Below, piece after piece: positions 51,041 to 57,833 of a DNA stretch of 64,000 bases (position 1 is its first letter; the number at the start of each line of letters is the position of its first letter). The translations under genes were made by a program, and so were the position numbers. The notes below the pieces were generated by a model. That model searched no databases. It was given only the letters and a program-made list of their open reading frames with translations, and was not told the origin of the DNA. Where the stretch lies: positions 6,573,501 to 6,637,500 of the forward strand of contig NZ_JACHIV010000001.1 in NCBI RefSeq assembly GCF_014203325.1, read 5' to 3'. The stretch comes from Saccharopolyspora gloriosae (GTDB lineage Bacteria; Actinomycetota; Actinomycetes; Mycobacteriales; Pseudonocardiaceae).

Positions 51041-52447
51041 ATGTCGACTACGCAGTCGCGCGCCGACGGTGCCACGACCGGGCACTTGGGGCACGTTGTG
51101 ATGATCGCGAGCGCGGCGGCGCTCGGCGGCTTCCTCTTCGGCTACGACACGTCCGTGATCAACGGCGGTGTCGATGCCATTCAGGCCCACTTCAACGTCG
51201 GGTCGGCCCTGACCGGGCTCGTCGTCTCGTCGGCCCTGCTGGGGTCCGCGGTCGGCGCGGCCATCGCCGGTGGGCTGGCCGACCGGATCGGCCGGATCAA
51301 GGTCATGCAGATCGCGGCGGTGCTGTTCGTCATCAGCGCCATCGCCTCCGCCGTCCCGTTCGCGATCTGGGACCTGGCGATCTGGCGGATCGTCGGTGGC
51401 ATCGCCATCGGCATCGCCTCGGTGATCGCCCCCGCCTACATCGCCGAGGTCGCGCCCGCGGCCTATCGAGGCAGGCTGACTTCGCTGCAGCAGCTCGCGA
51501 TCGTGCTGGGCATCGCGTTGTCCCAGCTGGTCAACTACGGCCTGGCCGCCGCCGCGGGCGGTAGCGCCTCGAACCTGCTCGGGCCGCTGCAGGCCTGGCA
51601 GTGGATGCTCGGCGTGGCCGCGGTGCCCGCCGTGGTCTACCTGGTCGTGTCGTCGCTGATCCCGGAGTCCCCGCGCTACCTCGTGGCCGCCGGCCAGGTC
51701 GACAAGGCCCGCTCGGTGCTCGCGAAGATCGAGGCCGGCGACCCCGACTCGAAGATCGACGAGATCCGCGCGGCGCTCGGCGAGCGCAAGCCGAAGCTCT
51801 CCGACCTGCGGGGCAAGTTCGGCGTGCTGCCGATCGTGTGGGTCGGCATGGCGATCGCCGCGCTGCAGCAGTTCGTCGGCATCAACGTGATCTTCTACTA
51901 CTCGTCGTCGCTGTGGCAGTCCGTCGGCATCCAGGAGAGCGACTCCCTGCTGCTGAGCCTGTTCACCTCGATCGTGAACATCGTCGGTACGTTCATCGCG
52001 ATCGCGCTGGTCGACAAGATCGGCCGCAAGCCGCTGCTGGTCATCGGTTCCATCGGCATGGCGGTGTCGCTCGCGGTCACCGGCTGGGCGTTCAGCTTCG
52101 CGCAGGTCGTCGGTGAGGACGCGGTGCTGCCCCCGGGCTGGGGCGTCGTCGCGCTGATCTCCGCGAGCGCGTTCGTGCTGTTCTTCGCCTCGTCCTGGGG
52201 CGTGGTGATGTGGGTGCTGCTCGGCGAGATGTTCCCGCCGCGCATCCGCGCCGCCGCGCTGGCCGTGGGCACCATGACGAACTGGGTGGCGAACTGGCTG
52301 GTCACGGTGAGCTTCCCGAGCATGCGGGACTGGAACCTGCCCGCGACGTACTTCATGTACGCGCTGTTCGCGGTGATCTCGCTGGTGTTCGTGCTGCGCT
52401 ACCTCAAGGAGACCAACGGTCGTTCCCTGGAGGAAATGGGCAGCTGA
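51041..52447 (+). CDS. sugar porter family MFS transporter
   Basis: A 468-residue twelve-span transporter of the sugar:H+ symport type (XylE/GalP/GLUT-like). Signatures are GGFLFGYDTSVINGGVDAI in helix 1, GGLADRIGRIKVMQ, RIVGGIAIGIASVIAPAYIA then EVAPAAYRGRLTSLQQL, VPESPRYL-like LIPESPRYLV, QQFVGINVIFYYSSSLW in helix 7 and the C-terminal KETNGRSLEEM. A monosaccharide such as glucose, galactose or xylose is likely. AGGAGA precedes ATG 51041. A strong terminator follows. Confidence 0.93.
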   Translation: MSTTQSRADGATTGHLGHVVMIASAAALGGFLFGYDTSVINGGVDAIQAHFNVGSALTGLVVSSALLGSAVGAAIAGGLADRIGRIKVMQIAAVLFVISAIASAVPFAIWDLAIWRIVGGIAIGIASVIAPAYIAEVAPAAYRGRLTSLQQLAIVLGIALSQLVNYGLAAAAGGSASNLLGPLQAWQWMLGVAAVPAVVYLVVSSLIPESPRYLVAAGQVDKARSVLAKIEAGDPDSKIDEIRAALGERKPKLSDLRGKFGVLPIVWVGMAIAALQQFVGINVIFYYSSSLWQSVGIQESDSLLLSLFTSIVNIVGTFIAIALVDKIGRKPLLVIGSIGMAVSLAVTGWAFSFAQVVGEDAVLPPGWGVVALISASAFVLFFASSWGVVMWVLLGEMFPPRIRAAALAVGTMTNWVANWLVTVSFPSMRDWNLPATYFMYALFAVISLVFVLRYLKETNGRSLEEMGS

Positions 52448-52461
52448 CCGCTCCTCCCCTC

Positions 52462-52496
52462 GAAGGCGCCCCGGGCTGTTCGCCCGGGGCGCCTTC
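52462..52496 (+). terminator. terminator of the sugar transporter gene
   Basis: A perfect 15-bp stem (52462-52476 with 52482-52496) around loop TGTTC starts 15 nt after the stop. Confidence 0.9.
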
Positions 52497-52531
52497 GCAC
52501 GTCCGCACCCGCCCGTCCGCGTAGTGTGTAC

Positions 52532-52544
52532 CGTACAAAGTACG
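52532..52544. promoter_or_regulatory. candidate operator CGTAC-AAA-GTACG
   Basis: The palindrome CGTAC-AAA-GTACG is embedded in an AT-rich patch (GTGTACCGTACAAAGTACGTAA) just before the epoxide hydrolase start, with TAGTGT (52522-52527) as a possible -10. It would suit a TetR-type dimer. No regulator gene lies next to it. Confidence 0.4.
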
Positions 52545-52569
52545 TAACTGGGTGCGGGAGAGGTGCGCG

Positions 52570-53733
52570 GTGGAGTCGTTCCGGATCGAGGTCCCCCAGC
52601 AGCAGTTGGACGACCTGGCGCAACGGCTGGCGCGCACGCGCTGGCCGGACGAGGTCGCGGACAGCGGCTGGGAGCACGGACCGCCCGTCGAGTACCTGCA
52701 CGGCCTGGTCGAGCACTGGCGGCACCGCTACGACTGGCGGGAGCAGGAGGCGCGGCTCAACGAGCATCCGCAGTTCACCAGCGAGATCGACGGCCAGCGG
52801 GTGCACCTCCTGCACGTCCGCTCGCCCGAACCGGACGCGCTGCCGCTGCTGCTCACGCACGGCTGGCCGAGTTCGATCGCCGAATACCTCGACGTGATCG
52901 GCCCGCTGACCGACCCGCGTGGGCACGGAGCCGCAGGCGCTCAGGCGTTCCACCTGGTCATCCCGTCGCCGCCGGGCTACGGATTCTCCGGCCCCACGGC
53001 GGAATCCGGCTGGGGCTCCGAGCGGATCGCGCGCGCGTGGATCGAGCTGATGAGCCGCCTCGGCTACGAGCGCTACGGCGTGCAGGGCGGCGACTGGGGC
53101 ACCTGGATCTCCCGCGAAGTCGCGCTCCGCGCCCCGGAACGAGTCGTGGGCGTGCACACCAACGGGCTGATCACGTTCCCCACCGGCGCTCCCGGCGAAA
53201 TGGAGGAGCTCACGGAGGTGGACCACGCGCGGATGGCGTCGTGGGAGCGCTACATGAACGAGCTCTACGGCTACAAGCTCATCCAGTCCACCAAGCCGCG
53301 GTCGCTGGCGTTCGCGCTGGCGGACTCCCCGGTCGGGCAGCTGGCGTGGATCGTCGGTGCGCTGCGGGAGTGGACGGACTGCGTCGAGTCGCCGGACGAG
53401 GCGCTCGGCGTCGACCGGATCCTGACCACGGTGATGCTGTACTGGCTGACCGGCACGGCGCACTCCTCGGCGCGGTCCTTCGTGGAGACTCCCGACACCG
53501 CCGAGCACGCCGAAGCCGAAGGTGCGCTGGCCGGGCTGGAAATCGGCCGGGTCCCGCACGGCGTCGCGGTGTTCCCGAAGGACGTGCTCGCCCCCGTGCG
53601 CCCGTTCGCGGAACGCCTCAACAACATCGTCCGCTGGACCGAGCACGACCGCGGCGGCACCTTCCCCGCCGCCGAAGTCCCGGACCTGTTCACGGCCGAC
53701 GTCCGCGAGTTCTTCGCCTCCCTGCCCCGCTGA
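52570..53733 (+). CDS. epoxide hydrolase family protein
   Basis: A 387-residue alpha/beta hydrolase of the epoxide hydrolase N-terminal type. The EHN region ([21 protein letters not shown]) precedes the catalytic domain with oxyanion motif THGWPSS, nucleophile [13 protein letters not shown] (Asp), cap tyrosines, and a late catalytic His in [21 protein letters not shown] or [14 protein letters not shown]. Such enzymes add water to epoxides of xenobiotics or juvenile-hormone-like substrates. GTG 52570 follows GGGAGAGG by 6 nt. Confidence 0.9.
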   Translation: MESFRIEVPQQQLDDLAQRLARTRWPDEVADSGWEHGPPVEYLHGLVEHWRHRYDWREQEARLNEHPQFTSEIDGQRVHLLHVRSPEPDALPLLLTHGWPSSIAEYLDVIGPLTDPRGHGAAGAQAFHLVIPSPPGYGFSGPTAESGWGSERIARAWIELMSRLGYERYGVQGGDWGTWISREVALRAPERVVGVHTNGLITFPTGAPGEMEELTEVDHARMASWERYMNELYGYKLIQSTKPRSLAFALADSPVGQLAWIVGALREWTDCVESPDEALGVDRILTTVMLYWLTGTAHSSARSFVETPDTAEHAEAEGALAGLEIGRVPHGVAVFPKDVLAPVRPFAERLNNIVRWTEHDRGGTFPAAEVPDLFTADVREFFASLPR

Positions 53734-53753
53734 CCGCACGGGGTTCCGGTTTT

Positions 53754-53806
53754 CGAGTGAACGGCCCGTTCGTCCAACGTGATTGGGCGAACGGTCCGTT
53801 CACCCG
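53754..53806. repeat. 53-bp hairpin repeat, unit 1
   Basis: A long inverted repeat: GTGAACGGCCCGTTCG on the left pairs with CGAACGGTCCGTTCAC on the right across CCAA/TTGG, with two mismatches in 21 positions. The unit is repeated with two base changes at 53850. It lies between the convergent epoxide hydrolase and the small gene at 53919, so it probably terminates both. Confidence 0.8.
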
Positions 53807-53849
53807 AACCGCTCTCCACGGTCCGCCGCCGCAACGGTGCCGGTCGGGT

Positions 53850-53902
53850 CGAGTGAACGGCCCGTTCGTCCAATGAGATTGGGCGAACGGTCCGTTCACC
53901 CG
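53850..53902. repeat. 53-bp hairpin repeat, unit 2
   Basis: Direct repeat of the unit at 53754, 51 of 53 bases identical, separated from it by 43 bp. Both changes fall in or beside the loop (CCAACGTGATTGG against CCAATGAGATTGG), so the stem is conserved. The same CGGCCCGTTCGTCC core appears at 16157. Confidence 0.8.
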
Positions 53903-53918
53903 CCAACGCGGGGTGGAC

Positions 53919-54137
53919 TCAGGGGTAGACGAGGGCGAGGTCGTAGAGGGGGCCGAAGCGCTGGGCGGCTCGGCTCGCGGAGGCGAAGGTGGCGACCTGG
54001 CTCCTGCCGCTGGCTCGCCAGTAGACGACCGCGTGGCCCTCCGGCAGTTCCATGCCCCAGAGGCGGATCTGCTCGGGGTCGGGCTCGTCGGTGTCGGGGT
54101 CGATTTCGGCCAGGCCGAACAACTTCGCGCGTTCCAT
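53919..54137 (-). CDS. small conserved-looking protein, 72 residues
   Basis: A GGGAGG site lies 9 nt before ATG 54137. The protein starts MERAKLFGLAEIDPDTDEPD and continues as a single alpha/beta unit with an EGHAVVYWRASGRSQVATF strand pair; no membrane segment. I do not recognise it. It is divergent from the XRE regulator at 54298, and small proteins of this sort are often encoded beside Scr1-type regulators, so it may belong to the same accessory unit. Confidence 0.6.
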   Translation of the reverse strand: MERAKLFGLAEIDPDTDEPDPEQIRLWGMELPEGHAVVYWRASGRSQVATFASASRAAQRFGPLYDLALVYP

Positions 54138-54297
54138 GCTGGTGTTCCTCCCGATCTGCGGACAGCTCGAAGTTCACTGTCCACACGGGACTCACGTGGC
54201 TCCGCTGCGCAGGTGGGGATCACCGGAATCGGGATTCCCGCTACCGGATTCCCGCTGCGATCATGGTGGCGGCATCGAAGCCAGTCCGGGAGGTCCG

Positions 54298-55131
54298 GTG
54301 GCCCGCACCAGTCCCACGTTCCGCAGGCGCCGGCTCGCGCGCACCATCAAGCGGCTGCGCGAACAGGCCGGGATGACCCAGGACCGGGCCGCGAGCGAGC
54401 TGGACATGTCGAAGAGCGCGTTGAGCCGCAAGGAAACCGGCGAAACCGCGGCCACCGTGCACGAGGTCCGCTCGATGATGGACCTCTACGACAGCTACGA
54501 CCCCGACGTCCTCGACCTCGCCCGCGCAGCAAAGCAGAGAGGCTGGTGGCGGGCGTACGGAGTGGAGGATCGTGGCTATGTCGACTTGGAGACCGAAGCC
54601 TCCTGGGTCCGCGAACTCTCCCTGATGTACATCCCGGGCCTGCTCCAAACCGAGGACTACATGCGAGCGATCTTCGCGGCCGACCGGCTACGTCGGTCTC
54701 AGCGCGAGCTCGATGACCAGGTAGTGGTCCGGTCGATTCGGCAGCAGCAGCTCTTCGACTCTGAGCAGCCGCTCCGGTTGACCGCCGTAGTTGATGAGGT
54801 GGCACTCCGCAGACCCATGGTCGAGCCGAATGTGATGCGCTCACAGCTGACGCACGTGCTTGAGGTGATCAGCTTGGACACGATCGATCTTCGCGTGCTC
54901 GCTGCCTCTGCCGGACCGCACATCGGGCTCGACGGTGCGTTCACGTTGTTGGAATTCCCTGACCCGGCCGACGACGAGATGCTGTACATCGCCCATCCTG
55001 CGGGCTCGATTCACGTTGAGAAGAACAGTGAAGTGCGCCGAGCCAGGCTGGTGTTCGAGCAGCTGAGAGCCGACGCGTTGACAGCTGGCGCCACGGTCGA
55101 GTTGATTGGACGGATTGCCCGTGAGCTGTGA
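54298..55131 (+). CDS. XRE family regulator with DUF5753 domain (Scr1-like)
   Basis: A 277-residue DNA-binding protein. The N-terminal HTH (about 12-70) reads LARTIKRLREQAGMTQDRAA, MSKSALSRKETGE. The C-terminal DUF5753 domain starts near residue 95 with a Trp-rich segment, ELSLMYIPGLLQTEDYMRAI, and ends with VEFLGRIA-like VELIGRIAREL. In Streptomyces such proteins work with DUF397 partners (Scr1/Scr2, WhiJ systems) in development. GTG 54298 follows GGGAGG. The DUF397 gene starts 23 bp after its stop. Confidence 0.92.
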   Translation: MARTSPTFRRRRLARTIKRLREQAGMTQDRAASELDMSKSALSRKETGETAATVHEVRSMMDLYDSYDPDVLDLARAAKQRGWWRAYGVEDRGYVDLETEASWVRELSLMYIPGLLQTEDYMRAIFAADRLRRSQRELDDQVVVRSIRQQQLFDSEQPLRLTAVVDEVALRRPMVEPNVMRSQLTHVLEVISLDTIDLRVLAASAGPHIGLDGAFTLLEFPDPADDEMLYIAHPAGSIHVEKNSEVRRARLVFEQLRADALTAGATVELIGRIAREL

Positions 55132-55154
55132 TTGCTGAACCTGAGCGAGGAGCA

Positions 55155-55421
55155 ATGTACTCGGTTGATCTATCGGCCGTGACCTGGAAGAAGGCTAGCC
55201 GTAGTGGCGGCGGGAACAACGGCAATTGCATCGAGGTAGCCTGCGGCCTGGCAACTTGGCGAAAGAGCAGCCGCAGCGGCGGCGGGTCTGGAAACAACTG
55301 CGTCGAAGTCGCGTTCGCCGGGCCTGCGGTTGCGGTGCGGGACTCGAAGGAACCGGACGGCCCCGCGCTCGCCTTCACCCCCGGAACGTGGCGCGCGTTC
55401 CTCCAGCGCTTACCGCGCTGA
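55155..55421 (+). CDS. DUF397 protein with tandem domain start
   Basis: An 88-residue partner of the preceding regulator. The DUF397 opening occurs twice: TWKKASRSGGGNNGNCIEVA and, 25 residues later, TWRKSSRSGGGSGNNCVEVA. Only the second continues into the full domain (VAVRDSKEPDGPALAFTPGT, then WRAFL). The first copy is therefore a truncated duplicate. ATG 55155 was preferred over an upstream GTG overlapping the regulator stop because GAGGAG lies 4 nt before it. Confidence 0.88.
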   Translation: MYSVDLSAVTWKKASRSGGGNNGNCIEVACGLATWRKSSRSGGGSGNNCVEVAFAGPAVAVRDSKEPDGPALAFTPGTWRAFLQRLPR

Positions 55422-55431
55422 CCTCACGGCA

Positions 55432-56043
55432 TCACTCCTCCAGCAGTTCGGCGGGGTCGAAGGAGATCGGGAACGGGATCTCGGTTTCGAACCGCGCCCC
55501 GGCCGACGCTTCGACGTGGACCTCGTACCCCGTGTCCTTCAGGCGAAGCAGCGAGACCTGGGCATGCGGTTGCGCGTAGGAGATTTCGGCGCGCATGAAG
55601 AACTCGACGCCCGCTTCCGCGCAGCGCGCGGGCTTGTCGATCCGGTCGGCCCGGCGGGTCGAGGGCGGTCCGCACTCGCCGGCCAACAGCACCTGATGCG
55701 CGGGAATCCAGACTTGATCTCCCGCCGGTTCGCGGAGCACCGCGAAGTCCGGCTGCATCCAGCTGTCGGGTGCGAGCCGGATGTTCAGCGTGGTGTAAGC
55801 GCCTCCGCCTCGGTCACGAGCAGGTGGGCGCAGACGTGCGACGATCGTGCAGGCCGGGTGGGAGTTCGCGGCGCCCAAGTGCGGACTCACGAGCAGCTTG
55901 CCGTTCAGGCACTCGTACTTGACCGGCGGCATCCCGTGGATCGGCAGGTACCGGTCGGCGAGCTCCGGGGTCCACACGCCGTACAGGTCGATCAGCGGGT
56001 CGAATTCCGCCCGTTCACGAGGCAGCGCGGCATCCGTGGTCAT
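55432..56043 (-). CDS. Uma2-like (DUF820) PD-(D/E)XK nuclease family protein
   Basis: A 203-residue protein of the Uma2 family. The conserved order is present: an N-terminal ELADRYLPIHGMPPVKYECL segment, the metal Asp in WMQPDFAVLREP, the Glu in LLAGECGPPSTRRADRIDKP with the catalytic Lys at the end, and AEAGVEFFMRAE. In the family these form a PD-(D/E)XK site. It is common, multicopy and of unknown role in actinobacteria. ATG 56043 follows AAAGGA. Confidence 0.82.
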   Translation of the reverse strand: MTTDAALPRERAEFDPLIDLYGVWTPELADRYLPIHGMPPVKYECLNGKLLVSPHLGAANSHPACTIVARLRPPARDRGGGAYTTLNIRLAPDSWMQPDFAVLREPAGDQVWIPAHQVLLAGECGPPSTRRADRIDKPARCAEAGVEFFMRAEISYAQPHAQVSLLRLKDTGYEVHVEASAGARFETEIPFPISFDPAELLEE

Positions 56044-56317
56044 CGTTCCTTTGCTTCCGGAGCGGGTCATGCCTCCACGCTGCCGACCCGGGCACCTCGT
56101 TCGCAAGTGTTTTCGAATCAAGCACCCGAACGCGTGGTCTGTGCTGGTTACGGCTCGTGCTCGGCGCCGCAGAAGTGACCCCGTTCTCGCGATTTGGGCC
56201 ACCGGGTCGGGTGGCAGTGGCCGCTGGAGCGCGCTGAGTCGACCTTCACCCCGTAGGACTGATCCCGGCGATCGACACAGCGCGACGCCGAACCGACTGG
56301 ACGACGGAGAGGTACTC

Positions 56318-56557
56318 ATGCAGCTCTCGAAGTTCGCGAAGACCGCAGCCACCGCCGGGATCATGCTCGGCCTGAGCGCCCTCGCCGCCCCCGCGGCGCT
56401 CGCCGACGGGTACGTCACGAACAACCAGGACGGCACCAACGTCGGCGTGCACCAGAGCGGCGTCAACGGCAACGGTGTGGGCAACGGCAACAGCAAGGCC
56501 GGTCACCACAAGGGCATGCCGGTGAGCGACTTCGTCGCCGGGAAGATCGCCGGCTGA
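56318..56557 (+). CDS. small secreted protein, unknown
   Basis: A 79-residue exported protein: signal peptide MQLSKFAKTAATAGIMLGLS then ALA cleavage near residue 29. The mature 50 residues are Asn/Gly/Val-rich (NVGVHQSGVNGNGVGNGNS). The composition recalls chaplins but lacks their hydrophobic core, so the relation is doubtful. GGAGAGG precedes ATG 56318. It ends at a strong terminator, the first member of the duplicated pair. Confidence 0.7.
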   Translation: MQLSKFAKTAATAGIMLGLSALAAPAALADGYVTNNQDGTNVGVHQSGVNGNGVGNGNSKAGHHKGMPVSDFVAGKIAG

Positions 56558-56608
56558 CCCAGGTCACCGCGCGGGACCGACCGCCGAGCCCCGCCACCTC
56601 ACCGGGGC

Positions 56609-56666
56609 TCGGTGGTTGAACAAGAAGAAGGGGCAGGCCCATCGCGGGCCTGCCCCTTCTTCGCGT
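56609..56666. repeat. 58-bp terminator direct repeat, left copy
   Basis: It contains a perfect 16-bp stem AAGAAGGGGCAGGCCC (56625-56640) / GGGCCTGCCCCTTCTT (56646-56661). The whole segment, including the flanking TCGGTGGTTGAACAAG, reappears at 57769-57826 with one loop base changed. The two copies enclose exactly the antitoxin/toxin pair. Confidence 0.92.
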
Positions 56667-56748
56667 TCTGGCGAGCTTGTTGCGATTATTTCGATTGTTG
56701 CGGATACTTCGAATGTCCGACCAGGTCGTCGTCCAGGAGGAAATCGAC

Positions 56749-57207
56749 ATGGCTCCGCTCGCGCTAGACCCGATCCAGCCCGACGGCGCCGACGCGGCGG
56801 CCGCGGACGAAGCGCTGCAACGGATCAAGGGCTACCTCGGTAGACATCGCGACCAGCGTCGAATCCCGCTCGTCGTGGACGACGACGGTGGCGAGGCGCT
56901 GATCGTGCCCCGCGGCGCGGTCGAGCTCCTCGCTCGCGTGCTGGCCCACATGGCCGCCGGGACCGGCGTCTCCGTCGTGCCTTCCCACGCCGAGCTCACG
57001 ACGCAGCAGGCGGCGGACATGCTCAACGTCTCGCGTCCCTTCCTCGTCGGACTGCTGGAGGCGGGGGAGATCGAACACCGGAAGGTCGGGACGCATCGCC
57101 GGGTCCGCGCCGAATCGGTGTTGGCCTACTTGCGCCGGGATGATCAGAACCGGCGTTCGGCCGCCGACGAGCTGACCGAGCTCACCCAGGAGATGGGACT
57201 CGACTGA
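56749..57207 (+). CDS. excisionase-like HTH protein, probable antitoxin of a PIN module
   Basis: A 152-residue protein with an acidic N-terminal half and a C-terminal helix-turn-helix of the excisionase/MerR-like kind: TTQQAADMLNVSRPFLVGLL, then HRKVGTHRRVRAESVLAYL. Such proteins are often encoded directly before PIN-domain toxins and act as antitoxin and repressor. ATG 56749 has AGGAGG 8 nt upstream; an ATG at 56713 would lengthen it by 12 residues without a ribosome site. The toxin frame starts 2 nt after its stop. Confidence 0.82.
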   Translation: MAPLALDPIQPDGADAAAADEALQRIKGYLGRHRDQRRIPLVVDDDGGEALIVPRGAVELLARVLAHMAAGTGVSVVPSHAELTTQQAADMLNVSRPFLVGLLEAGEIEHRKVGTHRRVRAESVLAYLRRDDQNRRSAADELTELTQEMGLD

Positions 57208-57209
57208 CA

Positions 57210-57762
57210 GTGGCGTTCATCGTCGTCTACGACGCCAACGTGCTGTACCCGAGCGCACTGCGCGACCTGCTGATCAGGCTGGCTCAGGCAGGATTGGTGC
57301 AGGCCAAGTGGACCGATCAGATCTTGGACGAGACGTTCCGCAACCTGCGGCGCAATCGTCCGGAACTCGATTCGCGCAAGCTCGAGCGCACGCGCGAGCT
57401 GATGCTCCGAGCCGTCCGGGACTGCCTGGTCACAGGTCACGAGCCGTTGATCGAAGCGGTTTCCCTGCCCGACCCCGACGACCGGCACGTACTGGCCGCG
57501 GCGATCAAAGCGCGCGCAGGTGATCGTGACCCGGAACTTGAAGGACTTCCCCCGCAGCGCACTGGCGAACTGGAACATCGAGGCGAAGCACCCCGACGCG
57601 TTCGTGCTCGACCAGGTGCACCTCGACCACGCTGCGGTCTACGCGGCGCTCCAACGGATGGCCGACTCGTGCACCAATCCACCTCGGACCGTGGGCGATG
57701 TGCTCGGGAGGTTGGGCGGCGACGGACTGGTCGAGTCCGTGGCCGCGTTGCAGGCGATGTGA
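57210..57762 (+). pseudogene. PIN-domain toxin, frameshifted at a GC run
   Basis: The first 102 codons encode a PIN domain: FIVVYDANVLYPSALRDLLI (first catalytic Asp), KWTDQILDETFRNL (Glu) and LPDPDDRHVLAAAIKARA (Asp pair). In frame the protein then degenerates into Arg-rich sequence. The true continuation, QVIVTRNLKDFPRSALANW and the C-terminal domain to 57762, lies one frame over from 57517. The break falls in GCGCGCGC (57510-57517), and restoring one GC unit joins the halves into about 184 residues. It is either an inactivated toxin, a slippage switch or a sequencing error. Confidence 0.85.
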
Positions 57763-57768
57763 AGTCGA

Positions 57769-57826
57769 TCGGTGGTTGAACAAGAAGAAGGGGCAGGCCC
57801 GTCGCGGGCCTGCCCCTTCTTCGCGT
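57769..57826. repeat. 58-bp terminator direct repeat, right copy
   Basis: Identical to 56609-56666 except for one loop base (G57801 for A). Its stem (57785-57800 with 57806-57821) probably terminates both the toxin gene and, from the other side, the Fe-S reductase gene that ends at 57834. Confidence 0.92.
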
Positions 57827-57833
57827 GAGTGCG

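Noticed and set aside
56249-56557. Chaplin identity for the small secreted protein
   Set aside because: The Asn/Gly-rich mature part lacks the hydrophobic beta core and paired cysteines of chaplins.
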